A stretch of 64,000 nucleotides of DNA, taken from positions 7,440,001 through 7,504,000 of the forward strand of contig OZ005702.1 of the NCBI GenBank assembly GCA_963930775.1, in the 5' to 3' direction. Source of the stretch: Cliona cf. orientalis (lineage: Eukaryota; Porifera; Demospongiae; Clionaida; Clionaidae). Numbering within the stretch: the stretch's first letter is position 1; each line of letters starts with the position of its first letter. The translations under genes and the position numbers were made by a program. The notes under the pieces were generated by a model that worked only from the letters and a program-made list of their open reading frames with translations, was not told the origin of the DNA and ran no database searches. Below, piece by piece: positions 13,484 through 26,486 of the stretch.

Positions 13484-16167
13484 CAGAGGAGGGAAGGAGG
13501 GGGGGGGGAGAGAAAGAGAGAGAGAGAGAGAGAGGGAGAGGGAGAGGGAGAGAGAGAGAAGGAATTATGATTCTTATTCCTCAACTATAGGTGTCTTATC
13601 ACAGACGATTAATTTTAATTATCCCTTCCACGTGCACGCTAATTATGTAATTAAGTAAGCCCTACATGTACTGCTTCCTTCCTCCCCACAGTGCAGTGGC
13701 CTCCCCCAGCCCCAGGGCCAGGCCAGGGGCGAAGGTTACTAATTAAACCACAATCGATTGATAATGATGACCACATCCATCAGTTGTATGTCCATAGAAG
13801 TAGGATCAACCCCCTTCCTGACACTCCATCAATGACAAAAACTAAGATTAAACTTAGTTATTAGATTACTATAAGGATTGGGGGGGGGGGGGGGCACACA
13901 GATGATCGGTGTACACCAAGTCGACTACTATGATAAAGGAGACTCTATAATACTATAGACACAATATTACACGTTTTTTTGCTCTGAAATACATGTACAT
14001 GTAGGAGCCCTCCCTGATAAGGACAGTTAAGGATGAAGCATATTGGCCCCAAAACATAGTCATTAACTTCACTGTACATGTACATGTACATAGTTTCATA
14101 AACTATCTAACATTCCTGCACATAAACTAACAATAGTATTATTATTGAAACACAAAATACATGCAAGCAACATACTCAGCTACAAATACATGATATATGT
14201 AAGATCTAAGTTATTTCTCCAGTACAGGGATTAGCCCTTGGTAGTAAGTACTCGATTCACCTGTGGCTCACCAGGTGTGTGTGATACTGTATTGCAGGTA
14301 TGTAGGTAGGCCTTATATAGTTCTCTTGATTATTTTTACCACCAGCTCTCATTGGTAAAAGTCAAATTAGTTTTTCTCTCTCTCTCTCTCATGCTAATGT
14401 GCTCTAGTATAGTGTGGCTGCTAATGAATGAACATGAAGGTCTCTGTTAATTTTATATTATGCTAAGTCTGAGCTATCGTGTCTGTAAGAGATACATAAT
14501 ATTTTGGTAGCAGTTACCATAGCAACATAATATTCAACCCCAATTTGTGGGATAGTTAGAGGTGATAGAGGGTCATTAATTAGTATGTTAATGGGTCAGT
14601 AGTGATTGCTACCAAAATAGTTAGAAGTTGGTTTTGCAATTCTATTCGTGGCTTCACCGCTTCGTAGAAGATGCAAAACCAACATCTAACTATCATAATA
14701 CGGTAGTACATGCACTTGGATATAAAAGTACGTTGATTATCAAGGCATATCAAACTACAAAACATGGTCACTTTAACTGCCACCCAGTGAGATACCACAT
14801 CCAAAAGTATCATATCAGGAATCAAGGGTAAGTGCAGTACTATCTTAACAGTAGCAATTTTGAGAAATTACTGGAATGGAGTAATACTCCACCCATCCCT
14901 AAGGACTGACTGACATTGCTGAAACAGCAAAATATTTAGTGGATGAATCTTGACAAATTTCATTCTAATGATGGCATTCTTTAACCACAGCCTGCCTCAA
15001 CACACATACACACATACACACATACACAGAAAAACAGGGACAAACGAAGATTCTTTGCGGACAACTTAAACTGTTTGGTAAAACTTGCCAACATTTGCCC
15101 TGAGGATGACTAGAGCATCTAGTCGAAACGTCAGCAAGTTTTACCAAACAGTTAAGTTGTCCACAAAGAATCTTCGTTTGTTTCACACTATATATATATA
15201 TATACAGCTCTTTTTGCTGGCATCACAATCAATATTCAGATTCTATCATAATAGTATTCATAAACCTCAAAATCAACACAATCACAAAAGCCCTTGCCTC
15301 TACCCAGCTTACACTGTAGAAGCCTACCTTTGATTTTCTACTGTACGACTGATCGAGTCTGGTGCCTTAGTCCGAGAGAGAGAGGGAGGGAGGGAGGGAG
15401 AGAGGGAATATCGTGTCAGCAGATTTTATCCCCTCTGGCTGGGAAGCCTTCACACAATAGTTAGTGGCTTCTGTGCTAATAGGATGACGCAGTTTGTAAA
15501 GGTCTGGCCTCGATTTGAGCGAATAAATAGCGCTCCAGGGTTCCTTGTGACCGAGTATCCTGTTTGACTGCTAGCATCCAAGTCCATGCGGCTAGTTCCG
15601 TACACTTGGCTCATTCTCAAGATGAATTGTTGGGTAAGGGGTCGTCACCGGGCGAGTTCAGGGTGCACACCGCATAGTTACGTACGGACCTGCGCACGCA
15701 TGTACCGCAAACCATCACCACGTCACGTTTTGTTGGTTGGCAGTAATAAATTATTGCTGCTTTCTGATCGAGTTCTGAAAAAAAAAAATCCAATAATTAT
15801 TAATGAACTTCAAAATGCTCTTACCAGTACCTTCTGTAGGTATTGTTACATGTATTCAATATAATTTCTACCTTATTATAGCACAACCAAATGGATACTA
15901 TTATTATACTTCACAGATAAAAATTAATGCAAACAGCGTAGCATTGATAAGCATACTCATACACATACACATACATAATAATATAATACATACATTAGCT
16001 AGTTAAAAAGTTATCACAACACATGAATTCGAACATTTATATGATGTAAGTATCCGTGGGTTAATTAATATACTTTTGCTAAAATTTAATCGAGTTTGGA
16101 TTATTTGATCAAAAAGAGAGCACCAACTACCATGGATCCAGCTATATACTGGTTGCAATTGGTTGGT
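13484..16167. other. Intergenic region between the two HVCN1 genes
   Basis: No coding exon was recognised. It contains a GA microsatellite (13505-13562), an imperfect inverted repeat around 14620-14690, a hairpin with a hammerhead-like core (15041-15180) and a more CpG-rich stretch around 15470-15720. The last could be the promoter or 5' UTR of paralogue A, with a donor-like site near 15327 on the minus strand. Confidence 0.4.
15041..15180 (+). ncRNA. Long hairpin with a hammerhead-ribozyme-like core (candidate)
   Basis: Arms 15041-15088 and 15134-15180 are nearly perfect inverted repeats. Between them lie CTGAGGA (15100-15106), a 7-bp stem GACTAGA / TCTAGTC closed by GCA (15108-15124), then GAAA (15125-15128), ACGT overlapping it, and GTC (15130-15132). 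The order CUGANGA, helix II, GAAA, NUH is that of hammerhead ribozymes with a minimal helix III, known from Penelope-like elements and retrozymes. One extra base sits between CUGANGA and helix II, so activity is uncertain. It could simply be an inverted-repeat transposon remnant. Confidence 0.35.
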
Positions 16168-18990
16168 TCACTGTTTCTCAGTTGTAGGCGGAGGCTTGTA
16201 AAAGTCCTCCGTCCCTCGAGGTCTTTTGACGGGAACACTGTCACCATTTCCCTGAGCTTCTACACGCTTTAGCAGCTTCTCTTTCTCCTCCTAGAGGTGG
16301 GATAGGAGAGAGGGGGGAGGGAGGGGGAGGGCAAAGGAGGGTGGGGGAGAGAGAGGGAGGGAGAGGGGCAGAGAGAAAGGGAGAGAGAGAGAGAAGGAGA
16401 GAGGGGAGGGCAAGGGAGGGATAGAGGGAGAGAGAAAGGGAGAGTGGGGAAAGGGGGGAGAGAGAGAGGGAAGGAGAGAGGGAGAGAAAGGGGGAGGGGG
16501 AGAGAAAACACAAAAGTAATGCCAGTGCACAGAACATGTACTGTACATGTACTGTATCGATCTCCATCCTTTCATGGACTAGACTTCCTTTCACACCACA
16601 CTATATATACTCAGGCCACACATCCACCAATCCCTAGCCAACTGATATGACAACAATCCTGACCTCCATTTCGTCCAGCTTGTCTTGGCACTTGTGGAAG
16701 GCATGGATGATCCTCCTAGCCTCAGATCTAGCTTCTTCTAGCTGGCGGTCGCTCTGAGCCTTCGAGGAGAGGACGGCTCCGTTGACGATACGAACCACAC
16801 GCCACAGTCGGAGGATGATGATCAGGGCAGCTGCTTCAAACGCCTCTTCTTCCACACTAGTGATGGTATTATGAGTGAGACAGAGAGAGAAGAGAGAGCA
16901 GATAAGAAGAGGGGAGAAGGGGGAGGGAGAGAGAGAGAGAGAGAGAGGAAAATTCAGTAGGTGTATCTTAGAATTCAAACCTAAGGGGTAAATCAATCAT
17001 CCCATTGCCTGCTCAGGCAGTATCAATGAAGCCGCACCTTTTTAGGTTAAAATTTGCAAAACTTCATTTTGCACTATTTTTCTTTCCTAGTTGAAGCTAT
17101 ATAGCCCCTCCCACATGCCACACCCACTCATTACCACGTAATCATTACAACATACATGGAAGCAATGTCCAGCACCCAGGAGACAACGACGACAATTCCG
17201 TCAAAAACTTCAAACTTGTGAGTAAAATACTTGAGTCGGAAAGCAACAATCTTAATGATGATCTGTGAAAGTGTTATCAATCATAAAATTTAAATGATAG
17301 TTATAATAATTATTAAAGGAGGTATCCCAAACATTGTTTAAGTATGTGCTAATTAATGTCTTAATAAAGGGATGTCCCCATTTCAGGGGATTTCCCTATG
17401 ATGCATACACTTTGCTACGACCGTAAGGATTATATTAAATAAGTCTACCCCTGAAATGGGGACATCCCTTTACATATATACCTCTAGCATGAAGACTGTC
17501 AGGATGACTAGAGAGCAAATATGGAGAATCAGTGCAGGATTGACACCAATAGACTCAGTAGCTGAAAGAAATTGAAAAAAATAATCGCATGAATATTTTA
17601 GAGATGAAATATTTGCGATTTACAGTACATAATAATATTATATGGTAGAAGGTTAAGTGAACCTATATACCTGGAGCACAAATGTAGTTCCCCTCCCTGA
17701 ATCTGCAGATACAGAGGTTCTCCTCTCCGTTGCCCGTGGAGATGTTGAGACCTTCCAGGACTTGGAAGGCAAGAGGTCCACAAACACCGCGAGTGTTGTA
17801 GTGACAGAATTCACTCTGTTCAATCGGAGTCTCACCGCTGCATCTTCTGTTGTCTGCAAAGAGAGAGAGAGAGGGAGTGAGAAGAGGGGAGGGTGAGAGA
17901 GGGAGGGAGATGAAGAGAGGTAGAGAAAGGAGGGAGAGGGAGAGAGATTTCACATTATTGTCACTTATAATCTTCACGACCTTTACCAACAATCCATACG
18001 GATGCGGTAAAGGATCACCCCCCCCACAGTAAAGTTTAACTTTCCAAACTTGACGACCTTTACCGAAAACTAAGCTGCTCTGATATGGAAAATGGTCGTC
18101 AATACAGAAAGCGGCAACGGACACGACACGTATCCTACAGTGGGGACACAGTGAGTATTATAGCGGGAAAGTTCAGTATGGTGCAAAATTTCACAAATTT
18201 CACAGATAGATTGGCTGCTTCAAAATAAGAAGCACAAAAACATCAACAGTTTGCATGCGTTAGCTAGTTATAGCTGACTCGACTTCACATAATATTATGC
18301 TTTAGACAATTGCATAGCCCTTAAAAGGAGGTACATGTATATCTCGGCCACCTAGCCTTTAGTAAATCAGTGATACAATGAACGATACCCAAAAGCAGAG
18401 GTCATGTGACTGGTACACATGCCCCATACATCCGGTCCTGTAAATAATAAACTAGATCTGAGAACCATCGTGCAGCCAAAGGAAGAACAGGACCAGAATG
18501 CATAATACGAAATGAAAAACTTTAATATCCGTAGGATCCAAGATACATAAAGCAAGCTTATTTTATTTACACATGTACTAGGGAGTTATTTTAGTTTAAT
18601 TCCCATACACTGGCCCATGAGATTGATTCCACCCCCACACCCATACCCTCTGCACAACAGTGTACATACGTACATGTAGATAAACACTGGAATATTTTGT
18701 CTAATTTCTCCCTCAAGAAAAACATTAGGATCGTGAATACCGTCTCCTTGTGTTATGGAAAATCATCAGCAGTACAATATTATCATATTTAGTAGTACAT
18801 CAGCTATATTAATTTTATGAATAGGTTATGTGTATGGTTATTTTTAGTTTGGGCTTACTGAATGCTCCAACATCCAAGAGCAGCTCAAACATGACTATGA
18901 AAGCATCGAGAACCACAAGAATGACTATGATAACATGGAACCAGTGGTTGTGAAGGGCATGCTGCATACGACCACGCCAGCTGTGGGGGA

Positions 18991-19044
<54 letters not shown>

Positions 19045-19596
19045 GGAGTTGTTATGTGTTGCAATTGATTCTTCTAGCTTGCATATACAATTTGTTGCTA
19101 AACAAACAGTTTTATGCTATTATTAATCTTTGGCAGCACTGGGACAGCTTTCACTATCTGCCTTACACTAGTTACAACAAACACCAGTGCAAATAAGGAT
19201 CACTTCTTTGTGGTCCTTTCAGTACATTGTACAATAATACATGTGGCTTAAAATAATCTTGCTAAGCAAGGCAAGACTTAGTAATATTACCATGTCACAA
19301 TACAGCTAGAATATTATAGCGAGAGTGCTGTTAGAGTTAAGTGTGGAACTCACTTTGGTTCATCCCAGTTAACCACGGCAGGTTTTTAATTAGTACAACC
19401 ATAATTATAGTGTACAGGTTAATTAGCGAGTAGTGCATGTAATCAATTGAATTAAGAAGAGACTCATACCTGGGATACCATGAATACTGTAGTCTACACA
19501 CATTCTCAATGCCATGCACACACATGTATGATTTGGTTCATCTATACACTGAATAGCTTAAGGAAGGGAGGGGGAGGGAGGGAGAGAGGGGCGGGG

Positions 19597-19637
<41 letters not shown>

Positions 19638-22600
19638 AGGGAGGAAAGGAGGAAAGGAGGGAGGGAGGGGAAAGGGAGAGAGAGAGGGAGAAAGAGAGAA
19701 AAGAGAGAGAGAGGAGGGAGGGAGAGAGCTGGAAGAAGGGAAAGAGAGACATGTACGCACACAAACACACAGGACATAGAAGGGAGGCACATACACACAC
19801 ACACACACACACACACCACGAGACATGTCCAAATCAAGACAATGAAGCCACATTTTGTTTCCCGCTAGGCAAGTCAGAGGCCGGTGAGGTCTGTGATTTT
19901 CAATCGGGAAGTTTATAAACTCTGCTAACCACAAGTTCTCCATAATCAGGGCCACACATCATCACAGGAGGTATAGCCATCCCATCCCCTGTGTACAGTA
20001 ATCCTCATGTGTGGTGGTGGGAGTAACTGCCTAATTTTTTGGCAAAGACCAATGTTAGTGTCAGTTTCACTCTGAAAAGGTGTACAATGAAAGCTATAGC
20101 TATAATAGAATATAATAGGCTATATAAATATATAGAGGTCTCTAAGTGAAATAATGGACCTCCAACTGACCAATCAGATTGCTGTATTTGTTACAACTAC
20201 ATTCTAATGTTAGCGTCAGTTTCACTCTGAAAAGGTGTACAATAAAAGCTATAGCTATAATAGAATATAATAGGCTACATAAACAGGAAAGGGTGGCATG
20301 AGATTCACTGAGAGAGAGGGGGAACTTGCAGGCTTCAGAAACCGTTCAAGTTGATGCTGGCTATATAATTATTATGACTTGCATGTACATGTACATGTAC
20401 GTACAATGTACATGTAGGTGTACATGTATCAAGTTAAGGCCACACAAGACTATACACTGTTAATCGGAGCTGCTACACTGTAGAGGACCATAATAATAAT
20501 AATATGTAGTGTCATACTTAATTTTACATAAAGAGGTGGAGTATGCTTAATTCTCTATAGTAACGATACGATGTGCATGTAGCTGGGACCAAAATCTCTC
20601 AAACAGCAGAGATGGTGGCATCACCTTAAGCTACAAGTGTTGATGGTAAATTCTCAGAAAGAGGGTCGTCTTACTCTAAGTGGGTGTCACTGTCAGTATC
20701 ACATGTACAGTACAACACCCGTACACTCAATAATGCTATACTTACAGCATTACAGCTCACCAACGAGCAAGAGGTATATGTAAATCTTGGCTACTTCACT
20801 GGAATCATCAATTATTGCATGTAAGTTGCTATTGTACATTTTTGGCGGTGCTTATAATAGTATTATACCGGTAATACTATTTTTTAAAGGGTGGTGAACA
20901 TGGTGCATGCTGACACACACATAGTATAAAATTAATGCCCACATCCAACCACATACACATACACACACTCTGCATCCCAGTATAATTATTATTATGATAG
21001 TCAATACATTAACACATTAATTTTGACAGTTTTCACTGTGAATGGTGTAGTATTGACTGAGAGGACTGGCTGCAGAACATACAACTGTATATCATCAACA
21101 CTCCACTACACACTCTAACTGGTAAATGGTGTATAGTACCATATCACCCGCTTCCAAAAAAATTTTTTGTGCAAAATAGAGCTATAATTACATTTACATT
21201 GAATTGCAGTCCTATAAATTACTAATTGGGATATTATTTGTTATCAGCGAGAGCCATGCATAACAATTATTATTGGACTATAAATTATCGCAATAATATT
21301 ATTATAAATAATTATCACTTACGTTAATCCCTCCTCAATGGAGCTGGATATCGACGCCACATCGTAGTTTTCATCAATGGTAGAGTTATCACTACCCTCA
21401 TCGGAGTCGGCATCGATCTTGTAATGAGGGACTCTCCTGGTCGTTCGTCTCCCTCGACGACCTAATAATGATGTAATGGTAATAATCTTGAAATTGTACA
21501 CATAGGGTATACATCCAAATGACTAGGGACTCACCCCTCTCCAGCTAACATGTATTATATAGTTAGACATTGTTTTGGTGGTTTCTATGCGACTTAGAAG
21601 ATCAAAGGACTCTATATAGAATTCTGAGCCGCAAAAAACAAGGGTTCTTTGAGAGCCCTGAGATTTTCTAAATCACATACATGTACATGGTGTATATAGA
21701 AACCGACTCAACAGTGTTTAACAAGTTTAGATCATAATAATATTATAGTTTTGTGTTGCTAGAGCCAGAGTGCAAAACTTGTGACTATAGAAATCTTGTA
21801 GGTGACTATGAGAAGCTTGTAGGTGACTATGACACGTAGATACCTGTCAGTAGCCAATCACACTGCAGTATTTACCCCACGCGCATGCGCAAGGGGTAAT
21901 GTAATCGGTTTTGTCTGTCGTCGTCGTCGTTGTTGTCTGTTAGCACAAAAATCGCCAGATCTGGAGATCTAGGCATCTGAGCGACTCGTAAATACAACGC
22001 ATCCGTCAATATCGCCGAAAAACTGGCTTCAGTATGCTTCGAATCGTTTGGCAAGGCCCACGAGCGTTGCAAATGCTGCATTTTGTTGGCCACGCCTATG
22101 GACACTGCCCACTGTGTGCTCTCTGCTCATGCGCACAACCTGGCACCATATTATGTAGGTAAAGGTCGTCAAGAGGCTGCTCGCACGCTGCAGCGCGCGC
22201 GGGGTATGTGCTCTATAGAGCTCTAGTTGTTATAGTTATGATCTAAAGTTATTTGGACAGTATAACAGGTTTATAACTGTTAGCATGCACTTCTAGCCAC
22301 ATAAAAACAGACTACAAAAAAGCTCGGGGGTTGATTTGGAGGGTGGGAAAGTAATGCCATGCACCCCCTTCAAGTTAATTCCTGCCTTAGATTTACTATA
22401 GTACACATACTATGATACTAAATTCAAGTACTGAAGCAATTCCAAACAGCGATATCATTATTATTGATAATCCTAGTTTATAAATACACATGCACACACA
22501 CTCACCAGTTGCTGTTTGTCTCAGATCATCCTGCAAGTTTCTGTCGGCTCTCTGCTGGTTCGACTGGTAGCGAGGTGGAATGGCCCCACTGGAAGGTGAA

Positions 22601-23703
22601 CTGGCGCGCGCACCAGTGCTGCTCGATACGGCCTGAGGGTTGGTAGATTCCGAGACGGAATCGTTGAAGCTTTGGTAGCCAGTGTTGATCGGGCGAGTAT
22701 CGTGATCGTCATCCATTCTGGTTGGTGAGAAGGAAAGTGATCAAATACAATTATGATATTAAGTCAGAGAGGGAATCGAACGTGCAGGAAACTTATGAAT
22801 GACTCGGAAAATCTGTTTTTTTTACCAGTTCAGAATACTGTACACTTGGACGAAATCTTGCTATCAATTTATACTGTGTGTCCTTGATTTTCGTATAGTA
22901 TAGCTACTTTTATGGCTGCTAGAGTTGTTGAGAAGATCAGTGTATTATTCTACGGATCTTGCTACTTGAACTAAGTACTAGCTAGCCAGTTTATAGCTAC
23001 ACAAAGACTTTCAAACTAGATCTCTGAAACCCTACAGAAGCATAGTAATAAAACTCACTCGTGCCAGGCTACACGCGAGTGATTAGAGCTGCATCCCTAC
23101 GTGTAACAATGGACGAGCAAACTTCGCCAGGGCTGCTCTCGTTAGATCTGGTTCCGATGCATACCGCTATCACATGATGTCACGCATTGACTAAGATTCG
23201 GTATGCATACAGAATTCATGCGCTGACGACACAAGTATACCATCAATTTTGCATATGCAAACCCCCTTGTAAACTATTATTCTTTCCGAATCCCCCCTCC
23301 CTATAGCTTTTAAGATAAAGACATGAGTTTACAAAACACACAAGACGTCGTATGGTAAACTTTCTACTCGTCCGAAGTCGACGTGAGTTATACAACTACA
23401 CAAAACAAACTGACAACTCCGCTACAATAAACCTACCACCTACCTCTGCTGTTGCGCAGCGCTGCTGAGGACCACTTTTTTGTCGGATTCAAAAGTTGCC
23501 GCGTCCTTCGGTTTTGGTGTTGGCACGTCAGCAGGAGTACTTGGCTCGAGTTTTCTCTCAACGCTGCTGCTACTACGATCGCCGTCCGGGGTCTCTTGCG
23601 GCTCGGTTGCGCTCTCTTTTGGCGCGTCTTTCGAAGCGGGTTCTTCGTCTTTTGGATCCTGAGCGTGGTCCTTATAACCGACTAGTTCAACAGGCTCACT
23701 CAT
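16168..23703 (-). CDS. HVCN1: Voltage-gated proton channel, HVCN1 family, paralogue B, with long N-terminus
   Basis: Coding exons are 23703-23444, 22717-22506, 21461-21323, 18980-18859, 17853-17671, 17561-17482, 17262-17156, 16856-16664 and 16290-16168, giving about 472 residues. Channel landmarks match paralogue A: S1 VVLDAFIVMFEL (Asp229), S3 FEVFDGIVVVVSWVLD, and S4 LRLWRVVRIVNG with arginines 384, 387 and 390, then a charged coiled-coil tail. The S1-S2 loop again carries a six-cysteine insert, here with an N-x-S/T sequon (NIST). The first about 190 residues are Ser/Pro/Asp/Glu rich and likely cytosolic and disordered. The first exon is linked by a phase-compatible splice; if it is not used, translation could start at 22716. 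From S1 to S4 the exon borders equal those of A, but A has one further intron after S4, so the pair arose by duplication. The start lies 199 bp from a divergent FAM227 gene. Confidence 0.87.
16297..16505. repeat. GA-rich (sense CT-rich) microsatellite in an HVCN1-B intron
   Basis: GA/GGGA repeats lie directly upstream, on the sense strand, of the acceptor of the last coding exon. Similar tracts precede other acceptors of this gene at 16872-16950, 17858-17948 and 18987-19036. Confidence 0.85.
17365..17472. repeat. Inverted-repeat element in an HVCN1-B intron
   Basis: Arms of about 26 bp around ATGTCCCCATTTCAGGGG (17365-17391) and its reverse complement (17446-17472). Related single arms occur near 11404-11431, 33858-33880 and 37725-37872, so this is a dispersed family. 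Confidence 0.55.
19559..19816. repeat. GA-rich and CA microsatellites
   Basis: A GA/GGGA tract (19559-19748) followed by (CA)n at about 19791-19816, inside a large intron of HVCN1 paralogue B. Confidence 0.9.
20051..20283. repeat. Direct repeat pair of 78 bp
   Basis: Units 20051-20128 and 20206-20283 are nearly identical and separated by 77 bp of unrelated sequence. They lie in an intron of HVCN1 paralogue B. Confidence 0.8.
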
Positions 23704-23902
23704 ATTTGGACAGCGGGCACTACCCCACAAAAATTATTGAGGCTGGTGTCAAGTAATGTTTATTGGAAATGTCTGCTTCCGCAAACGAGCCACGCCCCTT
23801 AATTTTGCATAGGGTTATTGTGGGCGTGGCTTGTTGTTTCCACGGCAACCGTGCATAGGCTGCACAGCTGAACTCCTGTACAAAGCTTAGAAGCTTAAGC
23901 TG
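23704..23902. promoter_or_regulatory. Bidirectional promoter of HVCN1-B and FAM227
   Basis: Only 199 bp separate the divergent start codons. The interval contains two GGGCGTGGC-like elements in opposite orientation around 23793 and 23822, and an RFX-type X-box. No TATA box is obvious. Shared control is inferred from the short spacing. Confidence 0.6.
23836..23849 (+). promoter_or_regulatory. X-box (RFX transcription factor binding site)
   Basis: GTTTCCACGGCAAC fits the RFX X-box consensus (GTNRCC/GTTNCC half, two-base spacer, GGYAAC half). It lies 54 bp before the FAM227 start codon. X-boxes close to the start codon mark ciliary genes in animals (established for RFX targets). Binding here is inference. 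Confidence 0.65.
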
Positions 23903-26427
23903 ATGTTTAATGATCCTTTTCAGCCTCAGAGCGTCACAGCTCTGCAGGTATCTCCTAGTAAGGAGGCGCCAAAGCGTCCAAAATCGCCACCAAAAAGCAG
24001 CGAGGAGTGGATACTCTCTCAAGCTCAAGAGCAACAAAAACAGGAGCTCAGTCTTGGACCGAATGTAAAGAAGAAGAAGAGAGGTTTGCAGGATGGAGAC
24101 CATTTGATAGCAGCTGAGGCTTGGCCCAAGAGAGCACCTAGAGGAGAGAGGCTGCTGGAAGAGTCGGAGAGAAAGGATAAAGCGAATAGAATCTTTGGGT
24201 CGCTGGAAGACATCAAAGATGACATACAGACGCATGCACGTATGTGCAGTATAATATAATATTATGGTTCGGTTGTGGTCACACATCTTTATCTGTGGGT
24301 AGATCTATGGAAATTGCTTACTAAGAGGATCTATTGACAATCAAAATAATGTCATTGAAGTATACACACACTGAGTCCATTAAAGTAATGGAGCTACTGC
24401 CAACATTCTGATATACTATTAGATAGCATCAGAGAAAAATAAACTTTTTTTTTTCTATTTTGCATAATACAGCATGGGATTCCTCTTTCTTGGATAACAT
24501 TGACAAGAGACTACAGGCGGTGGAGAAATCACTGAACTATTTTGCCGATCGACTTGTCTACGATGAGCCACCTGGAGAGAGTGTCGCTGGAGGATTGAAG
24601 AATATCACAGACATAGGTGAGCACAACAATCTCAGTGATAATATCACTCAAAATCCACAGGTATAGTCTTATACCCCCAACTACAACCCGGGCCATTCCT
24701 AAGCTTTCACAATAATCATTATTGCACACTGGGAGTAAAGGCCAGGCCTATGGGCATGCATATGGTTACATAAAGAGTGTCAGATAATAATTATTATTAT
24801 GTACTCTGCATTTTAATGTACGTGGCAAAAAAATTTTGTTTGTGTATATAGCATTCCTCACACAAATGTATGATACGGAGCTACTGAAAACTATCAGGAT
24901 GCAAAATCTGAGTCGAACGGTAAGTCATTGTGCTCATGATTCTCACCCGGGCCCATCCCCAGGCACCTCATGAGAGTGCAGCCACTGATTATTATTTTAT
25001 TGTGTATCTATATAGCTTGAGATTTGCCCCTCCATGCAAGCTGTTATATTGATGCTGTGAATTAATACTATACATGTATATACATCATAATGTGCAGCCA
25101 CAAAGCAAAGCTAAGTCATCTGAAGAAAATGAGAAAGGAGTGGAGGTATTTATAATTTTTATCTATACTATGGTCTGTGTCATTCCTTGGAGGGCACGGA
25201 GATGCATTGATGGATTTGCCAGTAGTGATCACTAGTATTATGTCACGTGTCTTAGACACTCTCATGCATTTACTATAAGAATATTGTAGTTACACGTAAT
25301 TTTTGTCTCACAGGACTTGGCTTTTCCGAATTTTAAGGATAAATCCAACACTGTGATTCCTCTGCCAGGAAAATTGGAAGCTCTGCCTATCTTGGATCTG
25401 GTCACCAAAGCAAATAGCTTCCCTGTGAGTTTATATAGAACACAAGAACTCACTCCATCAGATGTGGCTTGTTGGTCTAGGGGTATGATTCTCGCTTTGG
25501 GTGCGAGAGGTCCCGGGTTCGAATCCCGGACAAGCCCATGAATTTTTTTTTCTCTCTCCCACGCATGCGCGATATAACAGCCCTATGCAGTCAAAGCATG
25601 GAGGAAGACATTCTACTCTGAAGACACAGTCTCTATCTTTCAGGTAAACTGTCAAGAGGGCTCATACACACAATAATATTATGGCCATGCACACAATAAT
25701 AATATTGTATTTTTGTTACTGCAATTTAAGTAGCCATTAATAGCCATTGTGACAAGACTATAACTGACTTATTGTCTATTGCTACATACAGAACACATTT
25801 TGGTGGACTTGGATGGACCTATTTCACGTAAGATCATGATAAAGTTACTCTAGCAAGCTATAGCTTGTCACTTTCTCATTGGCTCTTTAGTAAGAAAGAT
25901 ATTCACCCCCCCCTTCCCAACAGATATGTTTTCAATGATATCCCAGCCCCTCCACTACAATTTAGAGGGTTAATCTCGCTAGACTATGGTGAACCTCGCC
26001 ATAGTAAGGTGACATCATCATAATTATTATTATTAATTTTCCTTCCAACAGCCAGAACCATACTATCAATCTGTTATCTTTGACTGTATATCGGACAGTT
26101 TTGCATCTCTGACAATCATCATGAACAGTGTCAAGCACAAGGATGAAGTATTCATGGTAAGCTGCAGAACATGTCATGAATATCCATCTATTTCATACCT
26201 CCCAGTCTTGCAAAACTCTCAACTAGAGCATGTAAACAACCCTGGATATATTTGAGTGAGAATGATGCATCGTAGTTATGACTGCACCTTGACCTGTCCA
26301 TGTACAGTATGCTATACAAAACAGAATCCCCTCAAATTAATACATTTACAGTATCATGTACGACATACTGCTGCATTACACATGTACATGTGCGCTGCAC
26401 TATTATAGTCTCTCTCCCTCCCTCCCT

Positions 26428-26486
<59 letters not shown>

